A stretch of DNA of 64,000 bases from Roseateles terrae (GCF_014192155.1 NZ_JACHXO010000001.1:1204069-1268068); one strand, 5' to 3'; shown: positions 1 to 8,473, numbered from the stretch's first letter. The notes: a model not told the origin generated them from the sequence alone. Made by a program: numbers and translations.

Positions 1-1062
1 ATAGCCCCATTGGTCCACGGTGAACTCGATCCATTCAAAGTTCACATCCTGGTTGGGGTCGGACGGGTTGTTCATGTCCGGACCGGCAAAGCCCAGACGG
101 CCGTCGGCGGCCTGGTTGATCTTGATGTACATCGGCGAGCCGAGGCTGATGAACATGCGGCCCGAATCAATGCGCGGGATCGACACCCAGGGCATTTCAT
201 TGAGCTTGTAGAAGTAGTTCGAGTAGTTCTGACCATTCTTGGTCAGACGATTCGGTGCGTCATTGGCGGCCAGCGAAGCGGGCACCAGACGGCCGGTGTT
301 GTCGACATAGGACAGCACCTTGGTGACGGGGTCATAGCCGATGATCGACCAATACACCTGCTGGTCCTGCCAGACGCCATTGGTGCCATTGACCAGCTTG
401 AGTGTCATCACCCCATTGCCTTCCGGCAGATCGGTGCTGCTGGATTGACGGATGCGGAAGGACGAGACGATGTCGTTGAAGCTGCTGTTGCTGCCCAGGT
501 TCGGCGCATCGGCCGAGAGGGTGACGGAGCGGCCGCCGTAGTTGATGTCGTCGAACAACTGCACGCTGTAGCCGCTGCGCACCTTCACCGACGAGACACG
601 GTCGTTCCAGGCGGTGCCGACCCAGCTGCTGTCCGCATCCGCACAGAACGAAGCGCCCTGATAGTTGGCGTTTTCGTAGAAACAGGCGATGCCGGTGGGC
701 GCAGGCGGTGTGGAGCCGCCGACGGTGGCGCTGAAGCGCGGCGTGTCGTACGCGGGGTTGCCGTTGTTGTAGGTGAAGAAGTAGCTCAGCGTCGTGCCGG
801 CGGCCACATTGTTCACCTGCGTTTCGTACCGCGCATTGCCGGCGTTGTAGCCCATGCGCAGGTTCTGCTGGCCGCCGCCATTGACTTGATAGTGGACGTC
901 CACCCAGGTCGTGTTGACGCTGGATTTGAACCAGATGACGGCGCTGCTGCCGCTGCTGGTGACGCCCTGGGTGTAATCGGCGGCAAGCGCCGGGGCCACA
1001 AAACCGGCCAGGGCCGCAATGGCTAGCAGCCATCGGGCCAACATGCTGGGAAAACTCGACAT
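1..1062 (-). CDS. secreted beta-1,3-glucanase, GH64 type, with CBM56-like and beta/gamma-crystallin-like domains (3' end cut by window)
   Basis: The open frame runs from an ATG at 1062 to the window edge, 354 codons with no stop, so the C-terminal part is missing. Residues 1-28 are a signal peptide ending in a run of Ala. Residues about 29-115 resemble the CBM56 beta-1,3-glucan-binding module. Residues about 125-210 look like a beta/gamma-crystallin fold (ACFYENANYQGASFC, then VQLFDDINYGGRS). From about 218 the sequence (LKLVNGTNGVWQDQQVYWSI) matches the start of the GH64 thaumatin-like endo-1,3-beta-glucanase catalytic domain. Such enzymes cut fungal cell-wall or storage beta-1,3-glucan outside the cell. 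A GAGGAA ribosome site lies just upstream. Family assignment is by recognition of the sequence; catalytic residues cannot all be checked because of the truncation. Confidence 0.85.
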   Translation of the reverse strand, partial: MSSFPSMLARWLLAIAALAGFVAPALAADYTQGVTSSGSSAVIWFKSSVNTTWVDVHYQVNGGGQQNLRMGYNAGNARYETQVNNVAAGTTLSYFFTYNNGNPAYDTPRFSATVGGSTPPAPTGIACFYENANYQGASFCADADSSWVGTAWNDRVSSVKVRSGYSVQLFDDINYGGRSVTLSADAPNLGSNSSFNDIVSSFRIRQSSSTDLPEGNGVMTLKLVNGTNGVWQDQQVYWSIIGYDPVTKVLSYVDNTGRLVPASLAANDAPNRLTKNGQNYSNYFYKLNEMPWVSIPRIDSGRMFISLGSPMYIKINQAADGRLGFAGPDMNNPSDPNQDVNFEWIEFTVDQWGY

Positions 1063-1424
1063 GGGGTTCCTCACTGGGTTGTTCCGGTTCAAGCACCGAC
1101 AACCGCGCGATTCTGTGGAGCTTTGCGCCGCAGCGGTCACCAGCTTGAAACCAGTTGCATACCGATCAAGAAAGCGGTTTCATGATAGCGAGGGGGCCGC
1201 CCAGACGGTGCACCGCCCGGCGGGGCCGTTGAAGCCGCGAAAGAGGACAGAACAACTGGTTGCGAGTTGGCGGGCTTGGTGACGTGGCATGTCCCTGACG
1301 CCAAGGACAAACGACCTCTCGAGCCACCATTCATCGCGGCCGGCCGCCATTCGCCGCATGAGCCATTCCATCGACTACGCACGTGCTCAGACTGGCCCCT
1401 CCCCCGCATTCAACGAGGCTTCCC
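1063..1424. other. intergenic region between divergent genes
   Basis: This 362-base gap separates the glucanase (minus) from the signal peptidase (plus) and must hold both promoters. I see the ribosome sites at its two ends (GAGGAA for the glucanase, GAGG for the peptidase) but no convincing -35/-10 pair, repeat or RNA gene. Confidence 0.5.
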
Positions 1425-2093
1425 ATGCGCGCCTGGATCCGTTCAAACCGTGGCTTCCTGCTGTTTCTTGCAGGCTTTCTCTTCTTCCGCACCGCCGTCG
1501 CCGACTGGAACCCCGTTCCTACCGGCTCCATGCGCCCGGCCATCCTGGAAGGCGACGTGGTGTGGGTGGAGCGGGTGGCGTATGACTGGAAGGTGCCGCT
1601 GACCAACTTCTCATTGCAGCGCGTCGCCGATCCGCAACGCGGCGATGTGGTCGTGTTCGATTCCCCGGCCGATGGCAGCCGGCTCATCAAGCGCATCGTC
1701 GGAGTACCGGGCGACCGGATCGAACTGCGCAACGATGTATTGATCGTCAATGGCGAGCGCGCCCGCTACAGCAACGCGACCGCTCTCGAGGAATGGGTCG
1801 CGCCTGGCGTACAGGTGCCGGCCATTCGCTCCACCGAATCGGTGCAGGGCCAGCAGCGGGTCGTGCAGCATCTGCCCGGGGTGGCCGCCCGGCGTGACCT
1901 CGCGCCCCTCACCTTGGGTCCGGACCAGTTCTTCATGATGGGAGACAACCGCGACAACAGCTTCGACTCACGCTTCCTCGGCCCGGTGGATCGCCGCCTC
2001 ATCAACGGCCGCGCCAGGCGCATCCTCGTCTCGGCGGACCTGGCGGATCACTGGTTGCCCCGCTGGCATCGGATCGGCGCGCGGCTGGAGTGA
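1425..2093 (+). CDS. lepB: signal peptidase I (S26 family), probable accessory copy
   Basis: This protein of 222 residues removes signal peptides from exported proteins at the outer face of the inner membrane. Residues 10-26 form one membrane anchor. The nucleophile motif PTGSM gives Ser35, the general base is Lys89 in SRLIKRIVGVPGD, and the conserved box GDNRDNSFDSR lies at 173-183. It has only one N-terminal membrane segment, unlike the two-segment housekeeping LepB, and it is not next to lepA or rnc, so it is probably an accessory paralogue. The ATG at 1425 was chosen because GAGG lies 7 bases upstream; an upstream in-frame start at 1383 would add an unlikely Pro-rich stretch. Confidence 0.9.
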   Translation: MRAWIRSNRGFLLFLAGFLFFRTAVADWNPVPTGSMRPAILEGDVVWVERVAYDWKVPLTNFSLQRVADPQRGDVVVFDSPADGSRLIKRIVGVPGDRIELRNDVLIVNGERARYSNATALEEWVAPGVQVPAIRSTESVQGQQRVVQHLPGVAARRDLAPLTLGPDQFFMMGDNRDNSFDSRFLGPVDRRLINGRARRILVSADLADHWLPRWHRIGARLE

Positions 2094-2129
2094 CGCCTTG
2101 ACATGCCAGGAGCGAAGGTCCGCATTACC

Positions 2130-2148
2130 CACTACGTAGCACTACGTA
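2130..2148. promoter_or_regulatory. double CACTACGTA direct repeat, possible operator
   Basis: CACTACGTA occurs at 2130-2138 and again at 2140-2148, and each copy contains the palindrome TACGTA. The pair lies about 130 bases before the binding-protein gene. LuxR/NarL-type regulators often bind TAC-containing half sites, so this may be an operator; that is inference. Confidence 0.4.
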
Positions 2149-2280
2149 CCCCCGCTCACATCCTGCAAACATTCGTTGTCGGGACGAAACGCCCGACCGG
2201 TCCCTGCGGGACTTTGCGCATTCGTTCGCACGGAAAGGCGTGCCCTCGCCCACCGGATGCGAGGGTTTGAAGGCACAGTG

Positions 2281-3441
2281 ATGACAATCACGGTTCCTGC
2301 ACGCTTGACGCTGTTGATCATGACCTTTGCTGTAAACCGCCTCGCCCGCCGTCTCCTGGCTGCTGCCTGCCTGCTGGCAGCTCCGCTTGCCCATGCAGAC
2401 ATCGTTATTGGTCAGGTGGCTCCCTTCACCGGTCCGCAGGCGGTGACCGGCAAGGCGATGCGCGCCGGCGCCAAGCTGTGGCTGGACGAAGTCAATGCCA
2501 AAGGTGGCATCCGTGGTCAGAAGATCAAGATGGTCTACCGGGATGACGCACAGAAGCCGGAAGAGACCGTCCGTCTCGTCAAGGAAGTGATCGAGCAGGA
2601 GAACCCCGCCGCCCTCATCGGCACGGTCGGCACCTCCAACCTGGAAGCCCTGAAGCAGGACGGCATCCTGGAAAAGGCCAAGGTGTCGATGTTCGGCGCC
2701 GTGTCCGGCGCGACCAGCATCATCACCGCCCGCTACATGTACCCGGTGAAGGCCAGCTACCGTGAAGAGGTGGAACGCCTCTTCAAGCAACTGGCCGAAA
2801 TGGGCCGTACCAAGGTTGGTGTGGTCTATCAGGACGACGGCCTGGGCCGCGATGCGCTGGCCGGTGCGCAGGCTTCGGCCAAGACCCATGGCCTCACCCT
2901 CGTGGCGCAGTCCGGCTACGCCCGCAACACGACCGAAGTGGGCGCCGCCGTCGGCGAGATGGTCAAGCAACAGCCGGACGTGATCTTCCTGGCCGCCACC
3001 ACCGCCGCTGCCATCGAATTCACCAGCCGCTATCAGGCCGCCGGCGGTCATGCCGGTCTGTACGGCATGTCCATCATCGACATCCAGGCCCTGCTGGGCA
3101 AACTCGGCCCGGACCGGGCTCGTGGTTTCGCCTTCTCCCTGGTGCTGCCCACCGACGATCGTCAGGACCGCGAAGTGGTGCGTGAATACCAGCGCCTGCG
3201 TCAGAACTCCAAGGACAGCGAACTGTCCTCCCGGTCGCTGGAAGGCTTCATCGCTGCCCGCGCCATGACTCGTGCCATCGAACGCAGCGCCGCCCTGACG
3301 GCAGCCAGCATCTCCGACACGATGGACAAGGGCTTCGAGACCGACGTCGGCGGCCACCGCCTCACCTTCGGCAAGGGCCAGACGCCGTCGCGCTACGTCG
3401 ACTTCGCCGTGCTCGGCAACGGTGGCCGTCTGGTTCGCTGA
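2281..3441 (+). CDS. ABC transporter periplasmic substrate-binding protein, branched-chain amino acid (Leu/Ile/Val) type
   Basis: A 386-residue periplasmic binding protein of the type I receptor family (Peripla_BP_6). The N-terminal segment to about residue 39 is a signal peptide ending LLAAPLAHA. The mature part begins IVIGQVAPFTGPQAVTGK, the usual first strand and ligand loop of LivJ-like proteins, and continues with the two-lobed pattern (YRDDAQKPEETVRLVKE, GVVYQDDGLGRDAL). The start at 2281 has GAAGG 7 bases upstream; an ATG at 2320 would give a more typical signal peptide and remains possible. No permease or ATPase genes adjoin it, so it may serve a transporter elsewhere or act as an orphan sensor. 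The ligand cannot be named from sequence. Confidence 0.85.
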   Translation: MTITVPARLTLLIMTFAVNRLARRLLAAACLLAAPLAHADIVIGQVAPFTGPQAVTGKAMRAGAKLWLDEVNAKGGIRGQKIKMVYRDDAQKPEETVRLVKEVIEQENPAALIGTVGTSNLEALKQDGILEKAKVSMFGAVSGATSIITARYMYPVKASYREEVERLFKQLAEMGRTKVGVVYQDDGLGRDALAGAQASAKTHGLTLVAQSGYARNTTEVGAAVGEMVKQQPDVIFLAATTAAAIEFTSRYQAAGGHAGLYGMSIIDIQALLGKLGPDRARGFAFSLVLPTDDRQDREVVREYQRLRQNSKDSELSSRSLEGFIAARAMTRAIERSAALTAASISDTMDKGFETDVGGHRLTFGKGQTPSRYVDFAVLGNGGRLVR

Positions 3442-3461
3442 TCTCCCCCCGCTTCCCTGCT

Positions 3462-3491
3462 CCGCCGCTGGCGCTCACGCACCAGCGGCGG
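3462..3491. terminator. bidirectional hairpin terminator
   Basis: A perfect 10-base stem (CCGCCGCTGG pairing with CCAGCGGCGG) with a 10-base loop lies between two convergent genes. A short T run follows only on the plus strand. Confidence 0.6.
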
Positions 3492-3498
3492 TTTCACA

Positions 3499-4689
3499 TC
3501 AGGGCTGGATTTCGAAGACCAGGATCTGATTACGGTCGGTCGCGGAGTCGGCCGTTGGGAAATTGTCGTCCGCCACCACCACCAGGCTGCGCTTGCCGTT
3601 GGCCAGCACCGGGCCAAAGGTGATGCCCTCCAGATTCGCAATGCCACCCAGCTGCGTCTTGAGCGTTTCAAAATCCAGCACCAGCCGCTTGGTGACGGGC
3701 ACTGCGCCAGTCAGTGACGCCGACTCCAGCACATTGCTGGCATTGGCCACATCAATCTCGTACAGACGCACCTGATTGCCCACCACGCCCACCGAGAAGC
3801 TGCGCTCCAGCACCAGGAAGCGGGTGGCGGACAGCGCCAGGATTTCAGTCGGACCGTTGACGGTGAACTGCCCGGCGGGCGATGGCGCCGCCTGCACCTT
3901 GTCAATCGGATAGACAAACTGGGCATTGGCGACGCCGGACGCGCGATCAAAACGCGTGAGTCGCGAGAGGCTGCCGGTGGTGAGCGTCGGCGGTTCACCG
4001 TCCTGGAAAAGCGGGCCTTCCATCATCACCCAGGCCGACTGACCGTCGCGGGAGAAGCTCAGCCCTTCAAAGGTGAGGTTGCCACGCGGGCCGATATCCA
4101 GCGGATTCATCTGGAACATCGGCGGCAGGCTGTACTCGCGCACGTGAGTGCCCTGGGGCGTGATCTCACGGATGAAGGGGTTGATCACGCGGACCGGGCT
4201 GCTGGTCAGCGTCCGGTCGCCTTCGCTCAGCCACACCCAGTTGCCATTGACCGGGTCGATGCGCACCGATTCCGGATCGGCCACCTTGGCATCGGGCACT
4301 TTCGGATAGACCGATCCGTCCGGCTGCTTCATGTTCACCACGCCGGTGAAGCTCACTGAGCTGAACGCCGTGGCATCGAAGCTCAGCTTGGCGGTGTACA
4401 GGCGCGGGGCGCCCGGGGAATCGGTGGTGGTGCGGTCGTCGCTGATGAAGACATAGGTGTCGGTCTTGGCGTCATAGTCCACGCCGGAGAGACCGCCCAC
4501 CACCGTACCAGCGTAGTCCAGCCGGCGGGGCAGCACCTGCTGGCCGATCAGGCGCAGGCTGGAGACGGTCACGTCAGGTGAACCAAACGGGTCCACCCCG
4601 TCCCCGCTGCCGCCGCAGGCGGTGAGCGCGGCGGCGGCCAGCAGACTGAGGACCAGGGATCGGGAAGTGGACAGACGGCAGAGAGTCAT
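3499..4689 (-). CDS. esterase-like activity of phytase family lipoprotein
   Basis: A 396-residue lipoprotein. The start at 4689 gives a signal ending LLAAAALTAC, with the Cys of the lipobox in place for lipidation. The rest has the pattern of the phytase-like domain (PF13449) beta-propeller: GGLSGVDYDAKTDTYVFISDD near the start, NLTFEGLSFSRDGQSAWVMMEG in the middle and IANLEGITFGP near the end. Members are periplasmic or surface proteins named for distant likeness to phytases; real substrates are mostly unknown, so phosphate release should not be assumed. It stands alone, convergent to the binding protein and divergent from mscS. No good ribosome site is seen; the lipobox decides the start. 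Confidence 0.75.
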   Translation of the reverse strand: MTLCRLSTSRSLVLSLLAAAALTACGGSGDGVDPFGSPDVTVSSLRLIGQQVLPRRLDYAGTVVGGLSGVDYDAKTDTYVFISDDRTTTDSPGAPRLYTAKLSFDATAFSSVSFTGVVNMKQPDGSVYPKVPDAKVADPESVRIDPVNGNWVWLSEGDRTLTSSPVRVINPFIREITPQGTHVREYSLPPMFQMNPLDIGPRGNLTFEGLSFSRDGQSAWVMMEGPLFQDGEPPTLTTGSLSRLTRFDRASGVANAQFVYPIDKVQAAPSPAGQFTVNGPTEILALSATRFLVLERSFSVGVVGNQVRLYEIDVANASNVLESASLTGAVPVTKRLVLDFETLKTQLGGIANLEGITFGPVLANGKRSLVVVADDNFPTADSATDRNQILVFEIQP

Positions 4690-4999
4690 GGGATGAAGGC
4701 AACGAGGCAAAGTGTCATGATCGTTTCGCAACATTTCCTTGCAGTGACAAGGGGCGATGTCCCCATGCTCCGGCTCATGGGCTGATCCGTCAAGCGATGG
4801 GGGCATGAGACGCTTGCGCCTGCAGGGAGGTCGCTGGCGATCCACTCAACCCGTGCCGCGTACACCAGCGCAGCCACCGCCGCCGCTGGCGGCGCTGAAT
4901 GACTTTCGGCCAGTCGCCCTCGCACACCGACCGTCACTGCGGCAGTCCCCGGGCGCCTGACGCCTGTAAGCTCGTCCCGACGTTTGCCCCTTCCCCTTC
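4690..4999. other. intergenic region between divergent genes
   Basis: This 310-base gap must carry the promoters of the phytase-like lipoprotein and the MscS channel. Both ribosome sites look weak. I see no clear promoter, operator or small gene in it. Confidence 0.4.
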
Positions 5000-5611
5000 A
5001 TGAACAAGCTGTTCCAAACCCTGCATGATTTTCTGCCCGACTGGGCATCGGACTGGCTGGACATCCTGGTGCCGCTCGCCGAGGTGGCACTCATCGGCCT
5101 GGGCGCCTGGCTGGTCATGCGCGTGGCCCACATGGCCGCCCGGCGCCTCACGAGCGCCTATTCGCTGCCGGTCAAGGTGGCCTCGCTCTTTTTGCGCGCG
5201 GTCGCCTCGGTGGTGTACGGCTGCGCCCTGCTGTGGGCGCTGGCGCGGCTCGGCGTTTCGGGCTCCGTGCTGTGGGGCGCTTTCACCGGCTTCGCCACGG
5301 TGGGTGCGGTCGCCTTCTTTGCGGCCTGGAGCGTGCTGTCCAACCTGTTCTGCGCCCTGCTGATCTACATCACCCGGGCCTTCCGGATCGGCGACGTGGT
5401 GGAACTGCTGGAGTCCGGCGACAAACCCGGCGTGAAAGGCCGTGTGGTCGAAATCAACCTTGTCTACACCACGCTGCTGGAAAGCGGCGATGTCGACAGC
5501 GGCACCAGCCTGCAACTGCCTAACAGCCTTTTCTTCCAACGCACGCTGCGCCGATGGCACGGGCCATCTGCCCACGAGGCGATTGCACCGGCGCCGCAGA
5601 ACCGCGTCTGA
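5000..5611 (+). CDS. small MscS-family mechanosensitive ion channel
   Basis: A 203-residue inner-membrane protein. Membrane segments are predicted at about 22-43, 60-84 and 90-122. The third is the Gly/Ala-rich pore helix (TGFATVGAVAFFAAWSVLSN) followed by TRAFRIGDVVELLES, the hallmark junction to the MscS beta domain. Family members open under membrane tension to release solutes on osmotic downshift. It is shorter than E. coli MscS (286) and lacks most of the C-terminal cytoplasmic vestibule, ending after a short beta domain (LPNSLFF). The gene is monocistronic. Confidence 0.85.
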   Translation: MNKLFQTLHDFLPDWASDWLDILVPLAEVALIGLGAWLVMRVAHMAARRLTSAYSLPVKVASLFLRAVASVVYGCALLWALARLGVSGSVLWGAFTGFATVGAVAFFAAWSVLSNLFCALLIYITRAFRIGDVVELLESGDKPGVKGRVVEINLVYTTLLESGDVDSGTSLQLPNSLFFQRTLRRWHGPSAHEAIAPAPQNRV

Positions 5612-5616
5612 CCCCC

Positions 5617-5650
5617 AAAAGACAAACGCCCAACCTGACGGTCGGGCGTT
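5617..5650 (-). terminator. intrinsic terminator of the upstream small-protein gene (copy A)
   Basis: On the minus strand AACGCCC pairs with GGGCGTT, with an inner GGT/ACC pairing and a four-base loop, followed by TTTGTCTTTTG. It ends transcription of the 88-residue protein gene and is a near copy of the terminator at 6831-6866. Confidence 0.75.
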
Positions 5651-6131
5651 GGGGGTGGGCCTTGGGATCGGCTCCTGGATGGGCTCCTGGATCGGCTCTG
5701 CGCCTCCTCACAGGGCAGCCACCTGAACGTCTTGGGCCGCGTCCGGCGTGCGGTGGCCGGTCACATAGACGGTGGGCAGCGTCTGCACCTCTTGCTGCGC
5801 CACCACCCGCTTGCCGGTGATGTAGACCGTTTCCAGCGTGATGACCGACGCAGCGCGTTCACGCTTGACTTCTGCATGCACCACGCCAGCCGCCAGGGCT
5901 GCGGTGGCGATGACGCCGAACAGAACAGCCTTGACGCTGGTGGTGACGTTGGCAGTGAAGGAAGTGGTGGTCATGGTGGGCTCCTGAGGGATGAGGCTTG
6001 CGCCGGAGGGGTTGAATCAGCAGTTGCTGTGTCGATGGAATGCAGTGTCTGCCTTGCCCCGACGCTCCGCCATGCCGCCGCGACCAACTCGCGCAGCGGC
6101 GGCGCGAGATGCATCCAGCGGCGATGAAATG
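5623..6131. repeat. segmental duplication, copy A
   Basis: The DNA from the terminator through the small-protein gene and about 150 bases upstream of it matches 6834-7372. The shared upstream part includes CGCCGGAGGGGTT, TGTGTCGATGGAATGCAGTGT, GCCGCCATGCCGCCGCGACCAA-like and GGCGATGAAATG blocks. Confidence 0.75.
5708..5974 (-). CDS. small exported protein with twin VY(I/V)TG(K/H)R motifs, copy A
   Basis: An 88-residue protein of unknown function. Residues about 13-34 are a hydrophobic signal segment ending VVHA. The mature part holds two similar blocks, LETVYITGKRV and LPTVYVTGHRT, about 20 residues apart. It is about 92% identical to the protein at 6946-7212, and its upstream and terminator DNA are also duplicated there. 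A strong AGGAG lies before the ATG at 5974. I do not recognise the family; the VY-T-G-R motif resembles short secreted proteins of other Burkholderiales but no function is assigned. Confidence 0.8.
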   Translation of the reverse strand: MTTTSFTANVTTSVKAVLFGVIATAALAAGVVHAEVKRERAASVITLETVYITGKRVVAQQEVQTLPTVYVTGHRTPDAAQDVQVAAL

Positions 6132-6200
6132 CCCTCAAAAGCCCGGTCCGGAATCGACCTCGGGCCCCACACGCAGTCAGGCCTGGCCCGGACAGGGGCC

Positions 6201-6680
6201 TCAGCGCCGTTCCAGCTTCAGCGGTGCGCTCGTGACCTCCAGCTGGGCGCCGTCCGCGCCCTTGGCGTCGCGGTCATGGGTCTTGAGGATGCCCGTCAGC
6301 GAATTGCTTTCCAGCACGCCGGAGAACTCATACAGCTGCTTGCCGTCGGTCGCTCCGGGAGGTGCCACCACGAATGACAGCTCCTTGGTGCCCTTGCGGT
6401 ATCGCACGTTGGCGATGGCCGAACCGGGCTTCTGGCAGTTGCCACCGTCCGCGGACAGAATGCCGGCCACGGTGGACGCGCGCGAGCCGGTGTACTCCCA
6501 CAGGTCGATGCGGAAACCCTCGCAGTCCGCCGATGATGAAGTCGCCGAGGAATACGTGCCGAGCATCTTCCATTGCACGGGCAGCGTCTGCGCACTGGCG
6601 ACTCCGGTGAGGCTGGCGCCAGCCAGCAGTGCCAGCGCCGCCGTCGCGCGGCGCATGCGGGAGGAGATCAAGGACGTCAT
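6201..6680 (-). CDS. exported hypothetical protein
   Basis: A 159-residue protein with a clear signal peptide (RRATAALALLAGASLTGVASA, cleavage about residue 30). The mature part is about 128 residues, with two Cys (DCEGFR and GNCQKP) that could form a disulphide and a beta-rich look (LYEFSGVLESNSLTGILKT). AGAGG lies 7 bases before the ATG at 6680. It lies between the two copies of the duplicated segment and reads the same way. I do not recognise a family. Confidence 0.7.
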   Translation of the reverse strand: MTSLISSRMRRATAALALLAGASLTGVASAQTLPVQWKMLGTYSSATSSSADCEGFRIDLWEYTGSRASTVAGILSADGGNCQKPGSAIANVRYRKGTKELSFVVAPPGATDGKQLYEFSGVLESNSLTGILKTHDRDAKGADGAQLEVTSAPLKLERR

Positions 6681-6830
6681 GGCAAGGCCTCTTTCTTCTG
6701 AATCAATCGGGACCCCCGGATGGCAAACCGAGTGCCCGCACAGGCTCGGGCGGATGGCACCGGCCTCCCCCTGTCCAGCGCTCAGACGTCGGACGCGCGG
6801 ATGTCAGGGGCTCGGACGCGAGCCGGCGCA

Positions 6831-6866
6831 GAAATGAAAAACGCCCGAACCTTGCGGTCGGGCGTT
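6831..6866 (-). terminator. intrinsic terminator (copy B)
   Basis: On the minus strand AACGCCCG pairs with CGGGCGTT, with an inner ACC/GGT pairing and a TTGC-type loop, followed by TTTTTCATTTC. It ends the 6946-7212 gene before the next gene downstream. Confidence 0.85.
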
Positions 6867-7372
6867 GAAGGGGGAGCGTGAAAGGAGGGATCGGGAGGAG
6901 GACTGATGGGGGGTAGCGGCAGTCCGGCCGTCAGGAAACGCCTCCTCACAGGCCGGCCACCTGCAGGTCTTGCGCGGTGTCCGGCGTACGGTGGCCCGTC
7001 ACATACACGGTCGGCAGCGTTTGCACCTCTTGCTGAGCGACCACCCGCTTGCCGGTGATGTAGACCGTTTCCAGCGTGATGACCGAAGCAGCGCGCTCAC
7101 GCTTGGCTTCGGCGTGCACCACGCCGCCCGCCAGGGCCGCGGTGGCGACGACGCCGAACAGAACAGCCTTGACGCTGGTGGTGACGTTGGCAGTAAAGGA
7201 CGTGGTGTTCATGATGAGGCTCCTGAGGTGGATGGGCTTTCGCCGGAGGGGTTCAATCAGCTATCGCTGTGTCGATGGAATGCAGTGTCGGCGTCGCCCC
7301 ATCGCGCCGCCATGCCGCCGCGACCAACCCTCGCGGCGGGGGCGCGAAATGCATCTGGCGGCGATGAAATGG
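6834..7372. repeat. segmental duplication, copy B
   Basis: Partner of 5623-6131: terminator, small-protein gene and about 160 bases of upstream DNA are all repeated in the same order and orientation. Confidence 0.75.
6946..7212 (-). CDS. small exported protein with twin VY(I/V)TG(K/H)R motifs, copy B
   Basis: An 88-residue protein of the same length as copy A at 5708-5974, differing at only a few residues (N2 for T2, VVATAALAGG for VIATAALAAG, DLQVAGL for DVQVAAL). It has the same signal segment and the same two motifs YITGKR and YVTGHR. CAGGAG lies before the ATG at 7212. The fact that changes are mostly conservative suggests both copies are kept under selection. Function unknown. Confidence 0.8.
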   Translation of the reverse strand: MNTTSFTANVTTSVKAVLFGVVATAALAGGVVHAEAKRERAASVITLETVYITGKRVVAQQEVQTLPTVYVTGHRTPDTAQDLQVAGL

Positions 7373-7527
7373 AGCGGACCAGCGCCGACTTGGGCCGCCC
7401 CTCCGCCCCGCCCGCCCGCCGATCCGTGATTTGTCACCAAGGCGTGGGATCGGAACGGGCCAGCCATGCTGGAGGTGCGTGGCACAGTTCAGGGATCTTC
7501 CAATCCAGGCACCAGGGAGGTGATTCC
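7213..7527. other. intergenic region, partly duplicated sequence
   Basis: The first 160 bases belong to the duplicated segment and carry the upstream region of the small exported protein. The rest leads into the outer-membrane protein gene and ends with its ribosome site AGGGAGG. No RNA gene or clear promoter was identified. Confidence 0.5.
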
Positions 7528-8355
7528 ATGACGGCTGCAACTGACGTTGCTGGCATGCGCGCCGGGCACGGCGCCGGACTGCTCCTGATCTTCACGGCGG
7601 CCCTGGCGGTCCCGCTGACCGGCCGGGCGGACGACGGCATCGCCACCGACCGGCCCGATTTCGTCGAATCGAGCGATACCGTCGGCAAAGGCCGCTTCCA
7701 GATCGAAACCAGCGTGGCTTTCGACCGGGACAAGACCCAGGGCGTCCGCAGCCGCACACGTTCGACCCCCACCCTGCTGCGCTGGGGTGCCTGGGACCAC
7801 GTGGAGCTGCGTCTGGAGACCGACGGCGCCATCCGCTCCAAAGTGACCGCTGGCGGCCTCACCGACACGGTCAGCGGCTTTGCCGACACCTCCCTCGGCC
7901 TGAAGTGGCATGTGGCGGACGGCTCGGAAGACGGCAGCCGCCCCGGCATGGCCTGGCTGATCCACGTGGACGCCCCCTCCGGCTCGTCGGCGTTCAAGGG
8001 CGAAGGCTGGCGGCCGTCGGTTCGCTTCACCGCCGAATGGGACCTGCCCAGGGACCTGTCCGCAGGGGTCATGGCCGGTCTCTACCAGGAACGCAACAGC
8101 GACAACCACCGCTACGTCGGCGGCATCCTGGCGGCCACCCTGGGTGTGCCGCTCCGGGAGAACTGGCGGGCGTTTGTGGAAGTCGCCGGTCAGTCCCTGG
8201 CCTCCAACCGCAATGGCGGCAAGGTGGTCACCCTGGACACCGGACTCACCTGGCAGCTGACCCCCGACCTCCAAATGGATACCGCGGTCTTCCGCGGCCT
8301 CAGCAAGGCGGCGCCGGACTGGTCCTGGACCGTCGGGGTATCGGTTCGCTTCTGA
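7528..8355 (+). CDS. outer-membrane beta-barrel-like protein (MetA-pathway/transporter superfamily)
   Basis: A 275-residue protein with a signal peptide (LLLIFTAALAVPLTGRA, cleavage about residue 34). The mature start ATDRPDFVESSDTVGKGRFQIE matches the opening of the Phenol_MetA_deg/transporter family (PF13557), predicted outer-membrane barrels. The remaining sequence has alternating polar/hydrophobic strands and ends with an aromatic residue (VGVSVRF), as barrel proteins do. The start at 7528 is set by AGGGAGG 8 bases upstream. Its cargo, if any, cannot be inferred. Confidence 0.75.
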   Translation: MTAATDVAGMRAGHGAGLLLIFTAALAVPLTGRADDGIATDRPDFVESSDTVGKGRFQIETSVAFDRDKTQGVRSRTRSTPTLLRWGAWDHVELRLETDGAIRSKVTAGGLTDTVSGFADTSLGLKWHVADGSEDGSRPGMAWLIHVDAPSGSSAFKGEGWRPSVRFTAEWDLPRDLSAGVMAGLYQERNSDNHRYVGGILAATLGVPLRENWRAFVEVAGQSLASNRNGGKVVTLDTGLTWQLTPDLQMDTAVFRGLSKAAPDWSWTVGVSVRF

Positions 8356-8473
8356 AACCGATCCACAGGGCGCACAGGCGGCCCGATCGTTGATTCGGGT
8401 CAACCCTTCAGGGGTTGAAGCTGCTGCGATGCAGCATAAAGTGGGGGGGTCCTATCCCAATAAGAGGTCCTTT

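Noticed and set aside
10-1026. 338-codon plus-strand open frame
   Set aside because: It is the antisense of the glucanase gene. The minus frame has a signal peptide, ribosome site and recognisable domains; the plus frame gives a His/Val/Gly-rich product with none.
2172-2229. TTCG elements before the LivJ-type gene as a PIP box
   Set aside because: The TTCG copies are not 20 bases apart, so the required spacing is missing.
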